In this document: positions 1-8,507 of the stretch, piece by piece
Position numbering within the stretch: position 1 is the stretch's first letter
Layout of the letters: each line of letters opens with the position of its first letter
Position numbers and translations under genes: made by a program
The notes under the pieces: model-generated
What the model saw: only the letters and a program-made list of their open reading frames with translations
Told to the model about the DNA's origin: nothing
Databases searched by the model: none
From: Moritella dasanensis ArB 0140
GTDB lineage: Bacteria; Pseudomonadota; Gammaproteobacteria; Enterobacterales; Moritellaceae
Direction of reading: 5' to 3'
Assembly: GCF_000276805.1 (NCBI RefSeq)
Contig: NZ_AKXQ01000005.1
Coordinates: 124,001 to 188,000, forward strand
Length of the DNA stretch: 64,000 nucleotides

Positions 1-139
1 AAGGCAAACCACAGTTAGCAAAGGAGACAAAAGGGCCACGCTCAAACATAATAATTTGCGCATCTTCACTTAAACGACGAGCACGGGCAGCCGCCGAAGC
101 ACCACCAGCAACACCACCTACAATTACGATCTTTGTCAT
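1..139 (-). CDS. N-terminal part of FAD-dependent CoA-disulfide/persulfide reductase-like oxidoreductase (cut by window edge)
   Basis: Only the first 46 codons are present. They read MTKIVIVGGVAGGASAAARA and on to a segment ending SFANCGLP. The first stretch is the FAD-binding GxGxxG/A fold. SFANCGLP carries the single active-site cysteine typical of CoA-disulfide reductase and NADH-oxidase-like enzymes that reduce CoA disulfide or CoA persulfide with NAD(P)H. A GGAG lies 9 bases before the ATG at 139. The gene is divergent from a persulfide-sensor-type ArsR regulator, which fits a role in handling reactive sulfur. The family is clear from the N-terminus, but a C-terminal rhodanese domain or other extension cannot be seen here. 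Confidence 0.8.
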   Translation of the reverse strand, partial: MTKIVIVGGVAGGASAAARARRLSEDAQIIMFERGPFVSFANCGLP

Positions 140-293
140 AGCTATTTACTCCAAACGGAAAGGTTAATTAATTTTTATAAAAATCTTAGTCTTTAAAACT
201 ATAAACCACGTTTTAAACTGATGACCACTATAGAACACTTAGTTAGTAAAGTCTAATATAGCAAACACTAATGTAGCAAAAGCTAAACAAGCA

Positions 294-323
294 TTGACTA
301 CATTAGCTTTACTCGAGTAAACT
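294..323 (+). promoter_or_regulatory. Candidate promoter of the ArsR-type gene, overlapped by an inverted repeat
   Basis: TTGACT at 294-299 is followed after 18 bases by TAAACT at 318-323, a plausible sigma70 promoter for the gene starting at 359. The inverted-repeat arm CTACATTAG at 298-306 overlaps the -35 element. Its partner CTAATGTAG lies at 268-276, and a near copy CTAATATAG at 253-261. The layout suggests autorepression by the neighbouring regulator, which is inference. Confidence 0.5.
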
Positions 324-358
324 GAAGGCCTTAAATTTAATAATGGTAAGTGCTAACA

Positions 359-652
359 ATGGAATTAATAGACATGCAAGAACGCGCTACAGAAGTGGCC
401 GATTTATTAAAAACCATGGCACATCCAGAAAGATTAATGGTGTTATGTCAGTTGGTTGAGGGCGAGATGAGTGCCAGCCAATTGCAGGAAAACTCAACGC
501 TAAGCCAGTCGGCATTCTCACAGCATTTAGCGGTATTAAGAAAAAACAACATAGTGAAGGTACGTAAAGAGTCGCAGTCGGTGTTTTACACTTTGGCTGA
601 TGAACGTATTGAAGCCTTGATAGGCAGTTTTTATAATATTTTTTGTGATTAA
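359..652 (+). CDS. ArsR-family transcriptional repressor of the BigR/SqrR/YgaV persulfide-sensor type
   Basis: A 97-residue winged-helix protein with no other domain. The HTH is around residues 38-62 (SASQLQENSTLSQSAFSQHL). Two cysteines, C30 in RLMVLCQLVEGE and C96 in FYNIFCD at the C-terminus, sit where the persulfide sensors BigR, SqrR and YgaV have their redox pair, and the flanking sequence is close to theirs. In that family the two cysteines form a polysulfide link and release DNA. No ArsR metal-site CVC motif is present. The ATG at 359 is preferred over GTG at 350 because GGTAAG sits 8 bases ahead of it. The divergent reductase gene is the likely co-regulated target. Confidence 0.85.
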   Translation: MELIDMQERATEVADLLKTMAHPERLMVLCQLVEGEMSASQLQENSTLSQSAFSQHLAVLRKNNIVKVRKESQSVFYTLADERIEALIGSFYNIFCD

Positions 653-716
653 TTTTACACTTTCTTTACGCGAACAACTGAGACTCCTTTGCTAGAATAG
701 CTATATATCATTCTTT

Positions 717-1763
717 ATGGCTATTTATATCATGCTTAAAAATTGGCGTTCTAACCGCATAACATTCACGTGTTTTGTACTCTCAGCGGCTCTATTAAGT
801 AGCGTTCTCATTGACTTTCTGTTTGGTGCCACCATTGCCGTTTTGCTTATTTTACAATTAGCAGTCGTGATAGTGGCCTTACGGTGTAACGCTAAATTCG
901 CTTACTTCACTGCCATTTTTGAAGCTGTTATTTTTAACTTCTTATTTACAACCCCGCGTTATTCTCTACAGATGTTGCATATGGACGACATGTTGAACCT
1001 GCTGGTATTTATCACAGTAGCACTCACGGCGAGTCAATTAGCAGAGCATTATCAACGTCAGCAGAATGAGTTAAAACAAGTTCAACTTCGAAACAGTATT
1101 CTGCTCTCTGTTTCTCATGATTTACGCACGCCATTAGCGACGATCATCGGTACGCTAACGACCTTAAAAGAATACATGGGAAAACTCAGCGAGTCCGATA
1201 AAATAGAGCTGTTAGACAGTGCCACGGCTGAAAGCCATCGACTGCATCAATACATAGAAAACCTGCTTCAAGCCACCAAATTGCAGCACGGCGCACTTAA
1301 ATTCAATAAAAGTGAAGAGTCCATTTTAAACGTAGTTAACCAAACTATTACACGTTTCTCAGAATCACGGCTACGCATCAAGCTCGTTATTGATACGCCA
1401 TTGCCGACGTTGTTCATTAGTAGCTCCTTGATTGAACAAGCTATCTTTAATGTCTTAGATAATGCACTCCGTTATACCCCTTCCAATAAAACGGTCAATA
1501 TTAAAGCCTATCAAGCAGGTAATAATGTCATTTTGGATATTCAGGATGAAGGCGATGGTATTACGAATGATCAAGCGGCACATATTTTTGACTTATTTTA
1601 TACCGAGAGCCCTCATAAAAGCAGTGACTCTGGAGCCGGATTAGGGTTAGCGGTGGCGAAGGGGATTTTGACTGCTCATCAAGGGCAGATTGAAGCGGTT
1701 GCCGTTACTCATGGCTGCCTTATTCGTATCAGTTTACCCGTCTCTAAGGAGAGCTATAAATGA
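717..1763 (+). CDS. Short KdpD-like sensor histidine kinase (DUF4118 membrane domain, HisKA, HATPase)
   Basis: 348 residues. About residues 17-105 hold the four-helix KdpD/DUF4118 membrane domain, including the KdpD-like NFLFTTPRYSLQ. The H-box SVSHDLRTPLATIIG follows with phospho-acceptor H134, then an N-box (FNVLDNALRYTP), G1 (DEGDGI) and G2 (GAGLGLAVAKG). The kinase core is therefore complete. Compared with classical KdpD of about 890 residues, the cytoplasmic KdpD/USP N-terminal sensor region is absent. The stop overlaps the start of the response regulator by ATGA, so the two are co-translated. No kdpFABC is nearby; Ktr uptake genes follow instead. A second ATG at 732 is a possible start. 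Signal unknown; potassium or turgor is inferred. Confidence 0.85.
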   Translation: MAIYIMLKNWRSNRITFTCFVLSAALLSSVLIDFLFGATIAVLLILQLAVVIVALRCNAKFAYFTAIFEAVIFNFLFTTPRYSLQMLHMDDMLNLLVFITVALTASQLAEHYQRQQNELKQVQLRNSILLSVSHDLRTPLATIIGTLTTLKEYMGKLSESDKIELLDSATAESHRLHQYIENLLQATKLQHGALKFNKSEESILNVVNQTITRFSESRLRIKLVIDTPLPTLFISSSLIEQAIFNVLDNALRYTPSNKTVNIKAYQAGNNVILDIQDEGDGITNDQAAHIFDLFYTESPHKSSDSGAGLGLAVAKGILTAHQGQIEAVAVTHGCLIRISLPVSKESYK

Positions 1764-2458
1764 CTTACACGGTATTAGTGGTAGATGACGAACCACAAAT
1801 TCATACTTTCATGCGTATATCATTGACTGCGGAAGGGTTCCATTATGTTGGCGCGACATCGATTAAATCAGCACAAGAGGCTTTCCGTCAAGAACGGCCA
1901 CATATTGTAGTACTCGATCTGGGATTACCAGATGGTGATGGCGCTCAATTTTTGCATTCGATTCGTAAAACAGCCAAAACCCCCGTACTGATCCTCACAG
2001 CGAGAGATCAAGAGGAAGAAAAAGTACGCTTATTTGAAGCTGGAGCGAATGACTACTTGAGTAAACCATTTGGTATCAAAGAACTGATCGTTCGTATCAA
2101 GGTACTTGTCCGTGATTTGGTTCAGACGGCACCTCTTGCCGATGTGTTAGTCAGCGGTCAACTTAAATTACAAAAAAGCACCAATCAAGTATGGCTGGAT
2201 AATAAAGCCATCGCCTTAACCAAAAAAGAATTTTCATTCATTGAAAAATTATTGAATCAGCCCGGTAAGTTAGTGAAGCAAGAGGAGTTTCTAGAAGATA
2301 TTTGGGGGCATACACATCGAGATGATAGCCATTATCTACGGATTTTAGTCAGCCAACTGCGTAAGAAGCTAAACGACACAGCCGACCTTCAACAGCTGAT
2401 AAAAACAGAATCAGGGCTAGGCTACCGATTAATCACGAATAGCACTGAACGTCATTAA
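1760..2458 (+). CDS. KdpE-like OmpR-family response regulator
   Basis: 232 residues. The receiver domain has acidic residues D9-D10, phospho-acceptor D53 in VVLDLGLPDGDG, T80 and K102 in LSKPFG. The C-terminal half is an OmpR/PhoB winged helix ending in RILVSQLRKKLN...GLGYRL. Start ATG overlaps the kinase stop by 4 bases. It is the cognate regulator of the KdpD-like kinase. OmpR-type regulators bind direct repeats, and an unusual 24-bp triple repeat lies just downstream, before ktrA. Control of ktrAB by this pair is inferred. Confidence 0.88.
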   Translation: MTYTVLVVDDEPQIHTFMRISLTAEGFHYVGATSIKSAQEAFRQERPHIVVLDLGLPDGDGAQFLHSIRKTAKTPVLILTARDQEEEKVRLFEAGANDYLSKPFGIKELIVRIKVLVRDLVQTAPLADVLVSGQLKLQKSTNQVWLDNKAIALTKKEFSFIEKLLNQPGKLVKQEEFLEDIWGHTHRDDSHYLRILVSQLRKKLNDTADLQQLIKTESGLGYRLITNSTERH

Positions 2459-2516
2459 TCTGTTGCGTTGCGAAACATACCAATGCGTAGAGTACTAATC
2501 GGCACTCGTGGGGACT

Positions 2517-2589
2517 CTAGATCACTTTGAAGAAGAGATTCTAGATTACTTTCAAGAACAAATTCTTGCATTACTTTGAAGAACAGTAA
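2517..2589 (+). repeat. Three imperfect 24-25-bp tandem repeats upstream of ktrA
   Basis: Units at 2517-2540, 2541-2564 and 2565-2589 share a core close to TTACTTTGAAGAACA. They lie between the response-regulator stop and the ktrA start. Direct repeats near 22-24 bp are the usual layout of tandem OmpR/PhoB-family half-sites. Role as a binding array is inference. Confidence 0.6.
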
Positions 2590-2621
2590 GTTACTTTTTA
2601 ACAATAGAAAAGGTAGTCATT

Positions 2622-3275
2622 ATGGCTCATTTTACAGTTATTGGTTTAGGGCGATTCGGTATCTCAGCCAGCTTGGAATTAATTCATCTTGGTCACACTG
2701 TAACAGGGGTAGACAAAGATCCTAAAATAGTTGAAAAGTATGTGGAAGAACTAACTCAAGCGATTATCTGCGACGCTACCGACGAAAGTGTGCTGAAAGA
2801 GTTAAACCTAGCCAACAGTGAAGCGGTGTTGATTGCGATAGGCAAAGATATGCAATCCAGTTTACTTTGCACGCTGGCATTAAAGAATCTTGGCGTAAAC
2901 GGTATTTGGGTTAAAGCAAGTACTAAGGCCCATCACACCATAGTATCAAAACTCGGGGTGTCGCGGATCATCCACCCTGAAGAAGAAATGGGGGTGCGTG
3001 TAGCACAATCGCTCAATTACCCGATGGTGAATAACTACTTATCCATAGGTCATGGGATCTATGTTGTAGAGATCCACATAAAACCAACTCTGCATGATAA
3101 ACAGATCTCTCAGGTGCTTGGCAATGTGGGCCGCAATATTCACGCAGTGTTAGTTAATCGAGACCAAGAAGTTTTCACTCATATTTCAGATTCTTTTGTA
3201 TTACACGAAAATGACACTTTATTGCTGTGTGGCACACGCAAGGAGCTAAAGTACATAGCACCGAGGTTGGTGTAA
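2622..3275 (+). CDS. ktrA: KtrA/TrkA-type NAD(H)- or nucleotide-binding regulatory subunit of potassium uptake
   Basis: 217 residues, the usual KtrA size. RCK_N Rossmann domain begins at once with VIGLGRFG (G8, G10, G13) and the ribose-binding acidic D31. The RCK_C domain occupies roughly residues 135-217. KtrA forms a cytoplasmic ring that gates the membrane subunit in response to bound nucleotide. The next gene, a KtrB/TrkH channel, starts 2 bases after the stop, so the pair is an operon. AAAGG lies about 8 bases ahead of the ATG. TrkA proper is twice this length with two RCK pairs, which favours the Ktr name. Confidence 0.88.
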   Translation: MAHFTVIGLGRFGISASLELIHLGHTVTGVDKDPKIVEKYVEELTQAIICDATDESVLKELNLANSEAVLIAIGKDMQSSLLCTLALKNLGVNGIWVKASTKAHHTIVSKLGVSRIIHPEEEMGVRVAQSLNYPMVNNYLSIGHGIYVVEIHIKPTLHDKQISQVLGNVGRNIHAVLVNRDQEVFTHISDSFVLHENDTLLLCGTRKELKYIAPRLV

Positions 3276-3276
3276 C

Positions 3277-4641
3277 ATGGAATTATGGCACCCCTCTATC
3301 TCCCCTATCGAGCGCAAACCCAAAGCGGGTAAAAAATTACTTGGCGCCCCTCCTCTAATTTTAAGTGGCAGTTTTGCCGTTTTAATTGTACTTGGAACCT
3401 GTTTGTTAAAGTTACCAATGGCAACTTTAGAGCCTATTTCTTGGGTGCAAAGCTTTTTTACTGCTACATCAGCAGTCACGGTGACGGGATTAGTGGTCGT
3501 AGATACCGGCACCGTCTTTACAACATTTGGTCAAATCATTATTGCTTTGCTGATCCAATGTGGTGGTCTGGGGTTAATGACCTTCGCAATTGTCACACTG
3601 ATTGCTCTGGGTGGAAAAATTAGTTTTTTGCAATGCTCTGTAGCCAGAGAAGCATTTAACCAGACCGATACCTCTGCTTTAGTATTCACAGCCAAGTCGG
3701 TTCTCACTTTTTCGTTACTCATCGAACTGATTGGTATGGTGATCCTATCGGTATATTGGAGTGCTGAGTTGGGCTGGGAAACCAGTTTATTCCACGGTTT
3801 TTTTTACTCTATCAGTGCATTTAACAATGCCGGATTTGCTTTGAATGCGGATAGTTTAATGCCTTATGTTGCAGACCCTGTTGTTAACCTAACCATTACA
3901 GGTTTACTCATTATCGGCGGTTTGGGATTTTCAGTTTGGACAGATCTACGCCGTAATCGCCGCTGGTCACGCTTAACCGTTTATAGCCGGATGATGATAG
4001 CTGGAACGGTGGTCATCAACCTTGTCGCTGTTATTGCTATCTATCTTATTGAATACAACAATCCAAATACGCTAGCACCACTCAGCGAACTAGGAAAGTG
4101 GTTAGCCTCTTGGTTTCAGGCTGTAAGCCCCCGAACAGCTGGCTTCAACACATTAGCTATTGACCAATTTGAAGATGCAACGACAGCGATAACACTGTTA
4201 TTAATGTTTATTGGTGGCGGTTCATCGAGTACTGCAAGCGGAATTAAAGTGGTCACATTTATGGTACTCATTTTGGCGACATACAGTTATTTACGTCGTG
4301 ATGAATCCATCTACATATTTAAACGTGAAATAGCCAAAGACACGGTAAGTAAAGCCCTCGCCCTAACGATGATATCGATTGGTGTTACTTGGCTGGCTAT
4401 TTTTGCACTGCTGCTCAGTGAAAATGCGCCAATGCTTGATATTATTTTTGAAGCGGTATCAGCATTAGGCACTGTTGGCCTATCCCGTGGTTTAACGGCT
4501 GAACTCTCAGAAGTAGGTCAATTCATTATCATTTTCATCATGTTTATGGGGCGCTTAGGACCATTAACCCTCGCCTATTTTATCGCGAGTCCAAGAACCA
4601 AAAAAATGCGCTACGCAGAAACGAAGCTTGCGATTGGCTAA
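3277..4641 (+). CDS. ktrB: KtrB/TrkH-family potassium-translocating membrane subunit
   Basis: 454 residues with four membrane-pore-membrane repeats. The filter glycines are visible in each P-loop: SAVTVTGLVVVD, SAFNNAGFALNAD, AVSPRTAGFNTLA and AVSALGTVGLSRG. That is the signature of the SKT superfamily, in which four glycine-centred loops make a potassium-selective pore. Vibrio KtrB is sodium-coupled; the same is likely but not shown here. The gene is coupled to ktrA and followed by a clear terminator. The length is nearer KtrB than TrkH (about 480). Confidence 0.9.
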   Translation: MELWHPSISPIERKPKAGKKLLGAPPLILSGSFAVLIVLGTCLLKLPMATLEPISWVQSFFTATSAVTVTGLVVVDTGTVFTTFGQIIIALLIQCGGLGLMTFAIVTLIALGGKISFLQCSVAREAFNQTDTSALVFTAKSVLTFSLLIELIGMVILSVYWSAELGWETSLFHGFFYSISAFNNAGFALNADSLMPYVADPVVNLTITGLLIIGGLGFSVWTDLRRNRRWSRLTVYSRMMIAGTVVINLVAVIAIYLIEYNNPNTLAPLSELGKWLASWFQAVSPRTAGFNTLAIDQFEDATTAITLLLMFIGGGSSSTASGIKVVTFMVLILATYSYLRRDESIYIFKREIAKDTVSKALALTMISIGVTWLAIFALLLSENAPMLDIIFEAVSALGTVGLSRGLTAELSEVGQFIIIFIMFMGRLGPLTLAYFIASPRTKKMRYAETKLAIG

Positions 4642-4702
4642 TAAACGATAGAGTTAATAAGTGATAAGGTTAGCCATGCAGTTCATGTGCGAACTTAAAG
4701 AC

Positions 4703-4742
4703 AGGCGAGCACAATATCACTATTGTCTCGCCTTTATTTTTT
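4703..4742 (+). terminator. Rho-independent terminator of ktrAB
   Basis: Inverted repeat AGGCGAG-C-ACAATA / TATTGT-CTCGCCT around a TCAC loop, followed by TTATTTTTT. The only irregularity is one bulged base. Confidence 0.85.
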
Positions 4743-4790
4743 CTAAACTGAAAACCTTTAACACCTTAACTTTTATCGTTAAAAGAAGGC

Positions 4791-5891
4791 CTAGCTAACA
4801 CTGTACTCAGGGTAATCAGTCAGCCCAGCTTCTGCACCACCAAATAAGGTATCTGGATTGTGCATTGCTAATGGGTAGTTATTTTTAAGGCGGTTTGGTA
4901 AGTCAGGATTGGCAACAAAAGGACGACCAAATCCAACCATATCCGTTACGCCAGCTTCGATAGCGCTAGCGCCTTTTGCACCATTGTAACGACCAGCATA
5001 GATAAGCACGCCTTGATATACGGCGCGAACAGATAATTTAAATGCTTTTGGTGTTCCAGGTGCATCATCCCAATCGACTTCAGCAAAATGGATGTAGGCA
5101 ACCTTGTGATTATTTAATACTGCAGCCGCAGAGGTATAACTTTCAATAGGCGTTGCATCCACAGTACCGTTTAATGACGTAAACGGAGCAAGACGCACAC
5201 CAATACGGTCAGCGCCAATCGCCTCTGCCATTGCAGCGATTACTTCACTTAGGAAACGTAAGCGGTTTTCAATACAACCACCGTATTCATCGGTACGGTT
5301 ATTCGCTTCAGAATCAATAAACTGGTTAATCAAATAACCGTTTGCTGCGTGTAACTCAATACCATCAAAACCCGCTTCAATAGCGTTTAAAGCCGCTTGA
5401 CGGTATTCACCAACAACAAGTTGAATGTCAGCTTTAGTCATCTCACGCGGTTCAACAACGTCAACAAAACCAGGTCCATCAGTACCATTATCAATGAATA
5501 CTTTTACATTTTCAGCTTTCATTGCTGAAGACGAGATTGGTTGCATACCGCCAATATTATCTGGGTGAGTAACACGACCAACATGCCAAAGTTGCGCAAA
5601 GATAACACCGTCTTTAGCGTGCACGGCATCTGTTACTTTTTTCCAACCCGCAATTTGCGCTGCAGAATAGATACCCGGTGTCCAAGCATAACCTTGGCCC
5701 ATAGGTGAAATTTGTGTGCCTTCTGCGATAATCAGACCTGCTGATGCTCGTTGGGCATAATAATCGGCCATCATTTGGTTCGCAACATTACCAGGCTGAC
5801 TGGCACGAGAACGCGTCATTGGCGGCATTACGATACGGTTCTTCAGCGTAAGGTTACCAAGTTTAATTGTTTGAAATAGTGCGTTTGTCAT
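4791..5891 (-). CDS. Old yellow enzyme family ene-reductase (NemA/alkene reductase-like)
   Basis: 366 residues, an FMN-binding TIM barrel. Landmarks are MPPMTRSRA (T26 near the flavin), AQLWHVGR, the substrate-binding pair H181 and N184 in IELHAANGYLINQF, and NRTDEYGG. These flavoproteins use NAD(P)H to reduce activated C=C bonds and some nitro compounds or nitrate esters. The start at 5891 is chosen because AGGAATG precedes it and homologues begin just before LFQTIKLGNLTLKNR. A 28-residue upstream extension has no such support. It stands alone, with an Lrp regulator on the same strand about 160 bases upstream. Confidence 0.9.
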   Translation of the reverse strand: MTNALFQTIKLGNLTLKNRIVMPPMTRSRASQPGNVANQMMADYYAQRASAGLIIAEGTQISPMGQGYAWTPGIYSAAQIAGWKKVTDAVHAKDGVIFAQLWHVGRVTHPDNIGGMQPISSSAMKAENVKVFIDNGTDGPGFVDVVEPREMTKADIQLVVGEYRQAALNAIEAGFDGIELHAANGYLINQFIDSEANNRTDEYGGCIENRLRFLSEVIAAMAEAIGADRIGVRLAPFTSLNGTVDATPIESYTSAAAVLNNHKVAYIHFAEVDWDDAPGTPKAFKLSVRAVYQGVLIYAGRYNGAKGASAIEAGVTDMVGFGRPFVANPDLPNRLKNNYPLAMHNPDTLFGGAEAGLTDYPEYSVS

Positions 5892-6051
5892 GTTGTCATT
5901 CCTGTTAATTGCGAACGTTAAGCAAGCCCTTTGCGGCCTGCTTGGTGTCGATAACAGCAGTGTATAGAAAAACATTTTGATAATAAAATTATGATATTTA
6001 ATGATTTTGATAATATTTGGTAATGATTTAATCTGAGATTATCAGCAGGTG

Positions 6052-6495
6052 TTAAGTCCGCTCATCTTTCGGCGTATCCATCACCACCAAGGTCGTGATG
6101 GAATAGACTTGTGGGATCTCACCCAGTACACCAGAATGAAAACGTTTATAAGCGGTCAAATCTTCGGTTTCTACCCTTAACAAATATTCACTTGAGCCCG
6201 TCACATTGTGACACTCGGTCACCTGTTCAGCTTCCTTTATTTTATCTTCAAAACTGTGTTGTGATTTCTTACTGTGGCTAGATAAACCAATGGTGACATA
6301 AGCAATAAAACCAATGCCCAGTTTTTTGGCGTTAAAGACAGCGCGATAACCTTGAATAACGTCACTACGTTCCAATTCTTGGACCCGACGTAATGTCGCG
6401 GAAGCCGATAATCCGATCCGTTCTGCTAGTTCCACATTGGACAATCTGCCGTTTAATTTAAGCTCACGCAAGATCCTGTCGTCAAATCTATCCAT
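6052..6495 (-). CDS. Lrp/AsnC-family transcriptional regulator
   Basis: 147 residues: an N-terminal HTH (DDRILRELKLNGRLSNVELA then SASATLRRVQELE) and a C-terminal RAM/AsnC ligand-binding domain (GSSEYLLRVETEDL...). The ATG at 6495 is chosen because AAGGA lies 9 bases before it, whereas the earlier ATG directly abuts that sequence. It is divergent from a LysE/RhtB exporter at 6612. Lrp regulators commonly control a divergent amino-acid exporter, which is the likely target here. Confidence 0.9.
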   Translation of the reverse strand: MDRFDDRILRELKLNGRLSNVELAERIGLSASATLRRVQELERSDVIQGYRAVFNAKKLGIGFIAYVTIGLSSHSKKSQHSFEDKIKEAEQVTECHNVTGSSEYLLRVETEDLTAYKRFHSGVLGEIPQVYSITTLVVMDTPKDERT

Positions 6496-6611
6496 AGCAA
6501 CCATTCCTTGTTAATTTTCATCAATTAGAGCAAATATAGGCACAAAATTTACCGCATAGTTACTTAAAATACAACTACACAACATAACGACAACAACAAT
6601 GCGAGTATAAA

Positions 6612-7199
6612 ATGGAATATCAACAACTTATAGCACTTATGACCTTTGCGCTGGTTTCAACGGTCTCCCCTGGACCAAACAACATTATGCTAATGACCTC
6701 AGGTGCTAACGTTGGCTTTATACGGACCATACCGCACATGCTAGGCATTATTGTTGGTTTCAGTGTGATGGTGGTATTGGTTGGTTTTGGCTTGATGGGT
6801 TTATTTAGTACTTACCCAGCAGTGCAGCAAGGGCTACGTATTGTCAGTATTTTCTACCTGCTGTATTTAGCAATTAAGATCGCTACCAGCAAAGCCATGA
6901 CCAGCGAAGCATCTGATTACAAACCTATGTCCTTTCTGTCGGCCGCTAGCTTCCAATGGGTAAATCCAAAAGCCTGGACGATGGTTCTTACGGCAATCAG
7001 CGTGTATGCAGCCTCTGCTGAACTGCAAGAAATTTTGCTGGTAATGCTGGTGTTTGCGCTTATCACTGTGCCATCAGTTGGCCTGTGGACAGCAGCTGGG
7101 AAAAAATTACAAAGCAACTTACAAGCGCCAAACCGCATTAAGCTGTTCAACTACAGCATGGCAGGGTTATTAGTGTTTTCAATTGTGCCGATGCTGTGA
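6612..7199 (+). CDS. LysE/RhtB-family amino-acid exporter
   Basis: 195 residues and about five to six membrane helices. The family hallmark SPGPNNIMLMTSG is near the N-terminus, and WVNPKAWTM is in the middle. This family expels amino acids such as lysine, threonine or homoserine lactone derivatives through the inner membrane. Substrate cannot be told from sequence. Divergent from an Lrp regulator. Confidence 0.9.
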   Translation: MEYQQLIALMTFALVSTVSPGPNNIMLMTSGANVGFIRTIPHMLGIIVGFSVMVVLVGFGLMGLFSTYPAVQQGLRIVSIFYLLYLAIKIATSKAMTSEASDYKPMSFLSAASFQWVNPKAWTMVLTAISVYAASAELQEILLVMLVFALITVPSVGLWTAAGKKLQSNLQAPNRIKLFNYSMAGLLVFSIVPML

Positions 7200-7220
7200 T
7201 TTTTCAACGAATACAGCACA

Positions 7221-8507
7221 TTAGTTAATTTTACGAAAAAAGATATCAGAACGAGCATTGTTATCATCCTGTATTAAATTACTCGCAAGAGATTGAAACA
7301 CCACATAGTTACCATCAGCACTAATAGCTGGTCGAGTACTATGTGAGTTTCCCTGCCCGCCGTTACTGGTAATACTGACCAGTTCGGTGATACCAACATA
7401 ACGATAATGGATAAAAATATCAGAGAAGTTATTGTTATCGTATGATATTAAGGTGCTGGCGAGAGATTGGAACACAACATAGCGACCATCTGCGCTGATG
7501 CTGGCGATATGGCTGTTTGCATTCCCCTGAGTACCATCAATGGCGATGCTGACCCGCTCGGTTAGGCCTGTCTTGCGGTCACGAACAAACACATCTTCAG
7601 CAGCATTGGTGTCTTCTGATACGAGGTTATTAGAACTGGAGTCAAAAGCCACATAACGGCCATCAGCGCTAATGGCCGAAAAAATAGCGCCCAAGTTGCC
7701 CTGACTACCATCATTGGAACCACTGACTAGCTCGGTAATATGGCTGTTGCGGTCGTGAACAAAAATATCACTCATCCCATTGCTGTCATTAAACACCAAA
7801 TTACTGCTATCGGCAGTAAAAGCGACAAAGCGACCGTCAGCACTGATTGCGGGATGATAGCCGTCACCCTGACTGCCATCGCTGGCGACGCTAATCCGTT
7901 CAGTGATAGCAGTGTTACGGTCATGGACAAAGACATCGGCACTAATGTTGGTATCATCTGCCACGAGATTGCTAGCAAGGGAGGTAAAAGCCACATAACG
8001 GCCATCAGTACTTAAGGCAACTTGATAACTAGCAGCATCACCTTGACTGCCATCACTGGCGATACTGATCCGTTCGGTGATATCAGTGTCGCGGTCATGA
8101 ATAAACACATCTTTGGTACGATTGACATCGTTGAATACCAAATTGCTAGCTTCTGCGATAAAAGCCACATAGCGGCCATTGCCACTGATACTCGGTGCTG
8201 AGCTATCCCCATTCCCTTGACTGCCATCACTCTTGACGCTGATCCGCTCGGTGATCCCGCTGTTACGGTCGTAGACAAAGACATCAGTACTCAGGTTGGT
8301 GTCATCTGTCACCAAGTTGTTAGCGCGTGACGTAAAAGCCACATAATTACCGTCAACACTGATGCTCGATTCAACGCTGTCTGCATTACCTTGCCCGCCG
8401 TCAATAGCCACAATGATCTTCTCGGAACTGCAGGCCGACAAAAAAGCGGTACACAGGCCCAACAGCAGTAATCTTCCAGCAATAATCCGTAAGGTGGGTA
8501 TGTTCAT
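7221..8507 (-). CDS. Lipoprotein with seven PD40/TolB-like propeller repeats
   Basis: 428 residues. The signal sequence ends in lipobox LSAC, so it is probably lipid-anchored. The rest is seven repeats of about 57 residues with core SISADGRYVAFTSLASNLV, then D-N-D-V-F-V-H-D-R and I-T-E-R-I-S. Each repeat starts with a DGSQGN-like turn. This matches PD40/TolB-type beta-propeller blades, and seven copies would close one propeller. No catalytic domain is present. A scaffold or binding role is likely, but the partner is unknown. GGGG 7 bases before the ATG supports the start. Repeats are very alike at the DNA level, which invites recombination. Confidence 0.8.
   Translation of the reverse strand: MNIPTLRIIAGRLLLLGLCTAFLSACSSEKIIVAIDGGQGNADSVESSISVDGNYVAFTSRANNLVTDDTNLSTDVFVYDRNSGITERISVKSDGSQGNGDSSAPSISGNGRYVAFIAEASNLVFNDVNRTKDVFIHDRDTDITERISIASDGSQGDAASYQVALSTDGRYVAFTSLASNLVADDTNISADVFVHDRNTAITERISVASDGSQGDGYHPAISADGRFVAFTADSSNLVFNDSNGMSDIFVHDRNSHITELVSGSNDGSQGNLGAIFSAISADGRYVAFDSSSNNLVSEDTNAAEDVFVRDRKTGLTERVSIAIDGTQGNANSHIASISADGRYVVFQSLASTLISYDNNNFSDIFIHYRYVGITELVSITSNGGQGNSHSTRPAISADGNYVVFQSLASNLIQDDNNARSDIFFRKIN

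Noticed and set aside
7740-8284. Open frames on both strands within the propeller lipoprotein
   Set aside because: The repetitive coding sequence keeps other frames open. No ribosome sites and no family.
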